Of a stretch of 64,000 nt of DNA, positions 63,772-64,000 are shown in pieces. How positions within the stretch are numbered: position 1 is the stretch's first letter; the number at the start of each line of letters is the position of its first letter. Both the position numbers and the translations under genes were made by a program. This stretch comes from Acetobacter garciniae (GTDB lineage: Bacteria > Pseudomonadota > Alphaproteobacteria > Acetobacterales > Acetobacteraceae): contig NZ_JAFVMH010000007.1 of assembly GCF_017377735.1 (NCBI RefSeq), positions 124,001-188,000 on the forward strand, written 5' to 3'. A model generated the notes under the pieces. That model made no database searches. It was given only the letters and a program-made list of their open reading frames with translations, and had not been told where the DNA came from.

Positions 63772-63999
63772 TTATTTTTGTTTCGTGTATAAAGAGATCG
63801 CGATTATTGCGACAAATGTCAGCGGGACAGTAAAGATGGCCGGCGGATCCCACGGGAACACGGCCGCTGGATGGTTGAGCGTTTTCACCCAGACGGACGG
63901 CCCCAGAAGTGTCAGCCCGAATGCGGAAACCAGCCCGATAATGCCGCCATATAACGCGCCCGCTGTCGTAATGCCGTCCCAGCGCAGGGCAAGCAGCAG
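63772..63999 (-). CDS. C-terminal end of an ActP-like sodium:solute symporter (partial)
   Basis: 75 residues that run off the right edge. A frame from the window end to the TAA at 63772-63774 reads WDGITTAGALYGGIIGLVS, then TLLGPSVWVKTLNHPAAVFP and PPAIFTVPLTFVAIIAISLY. This matches the end of ActP/SSS-family symporters: TTAGA, a membrane helix, PxxW, and a last helix. They import acetate or other short carboxylates with a cation. The ORF list used a shorter frame, so this partial gene is easily missed. It probably precedes the OprB gene in an operon. Confidence 0.75.
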   Translation of the reverse strand: MLLALRWDGITTAGALYGGIIGLVSAFGLTLLGPSVWVKTLNHPAAVFPWDPPAIFTVPLTFVAIIAISLYTKQK

Positions 64000-64000
64000 G

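Noticed and set aside
1-64000. CRISPR arrays, rRNA genes and intact insertion sequences
   Set aside because: No regularly spaced direct repeats, no rRNA sequence and no transposase-like protein were found.

Overview
The window is about 64 kb of GC-rich DNA from an alphaproteobacterium, most likely an acetic acid bacterium of the Komagataeibacter/Gluconacetobacter/Novacetimonas group (Acetobacteraceae). The evidence is protein family content (OprB-type porin, ActP-type symporter, APC permeases, DUF3576 and DUF721 proteins), the gene order leuS-lptE-holA, and a dispersed AT-rich repeat between genes. Genus is an inference; no database was searched.

Layout. 0-5 kb: end of an unknown gene, a large secreted/membrane fusion protein (LprI-like, peptidoglycan-binding-like and superinfection-immunity-like parts), a 2-hydroxyacid dehydrogenase and a LysR regulator. 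5-6.7 kb: an AT-richer islet with a frame-interrupted polymorphic-toxin-like gene and an overlapping candidate immunity gene. 6.7-28.4 kb: a catabolic and transport region. It has an amaA/amaB-like pair (pipecolate oxidase and aminoadipate-semialdehyde dehydrogenase), an APC permease, a 4-hydroxyproline-epimerase-like enzyme with a GntR regulator, and the operon hyuA-hyuB-aminotransferase-udh-FAD oxidoreductase divergent from a second APC permease. An SDR-MFS-GntR operon and another MFS gene follow. Palindromes that look like operators lie in three of the intergenic regions.

28.5-45 kb is housekeeping: ABC exporter, nth, hemH, mutY, DUF721, an SLT/SPOR lipoprotein, a SARP/BTAD regulator, a DUF3576 lipoprotein, leuS, lptE, holA, and a tRNA-Arg(CCU) gene split by a 243-nt group I intron. 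45-50 kb holds a TPR/glycosyltransferase-like protein, MarR, an ABM monooxygenase, a DUF2075 ATPase and TetR. 50.3-54.4 kb is a tightly packed run sucC-sucD-GNAT-nitrilase-NTF2, divergent from pgm. 56.5-64 kb has an Lrp regulator divergent from a cysteine-desulfurase-like PLP enzyme, a diguanylate cyclase, a B12-binding radical SAM protein, an OprB porin and the end of an ActP-like symporter.

The features most worth a second look are the intron-split tRNA-Arg, the broken toxin/immunity pair placed directly behind an intrinsic terminator, the 84-bp nested-hairpin repeat (three full copies and one degraded), the hyuAB-aminotransferase-udh operon, and sucCD joined to a nitrilase/GNAT/NTF2 set.
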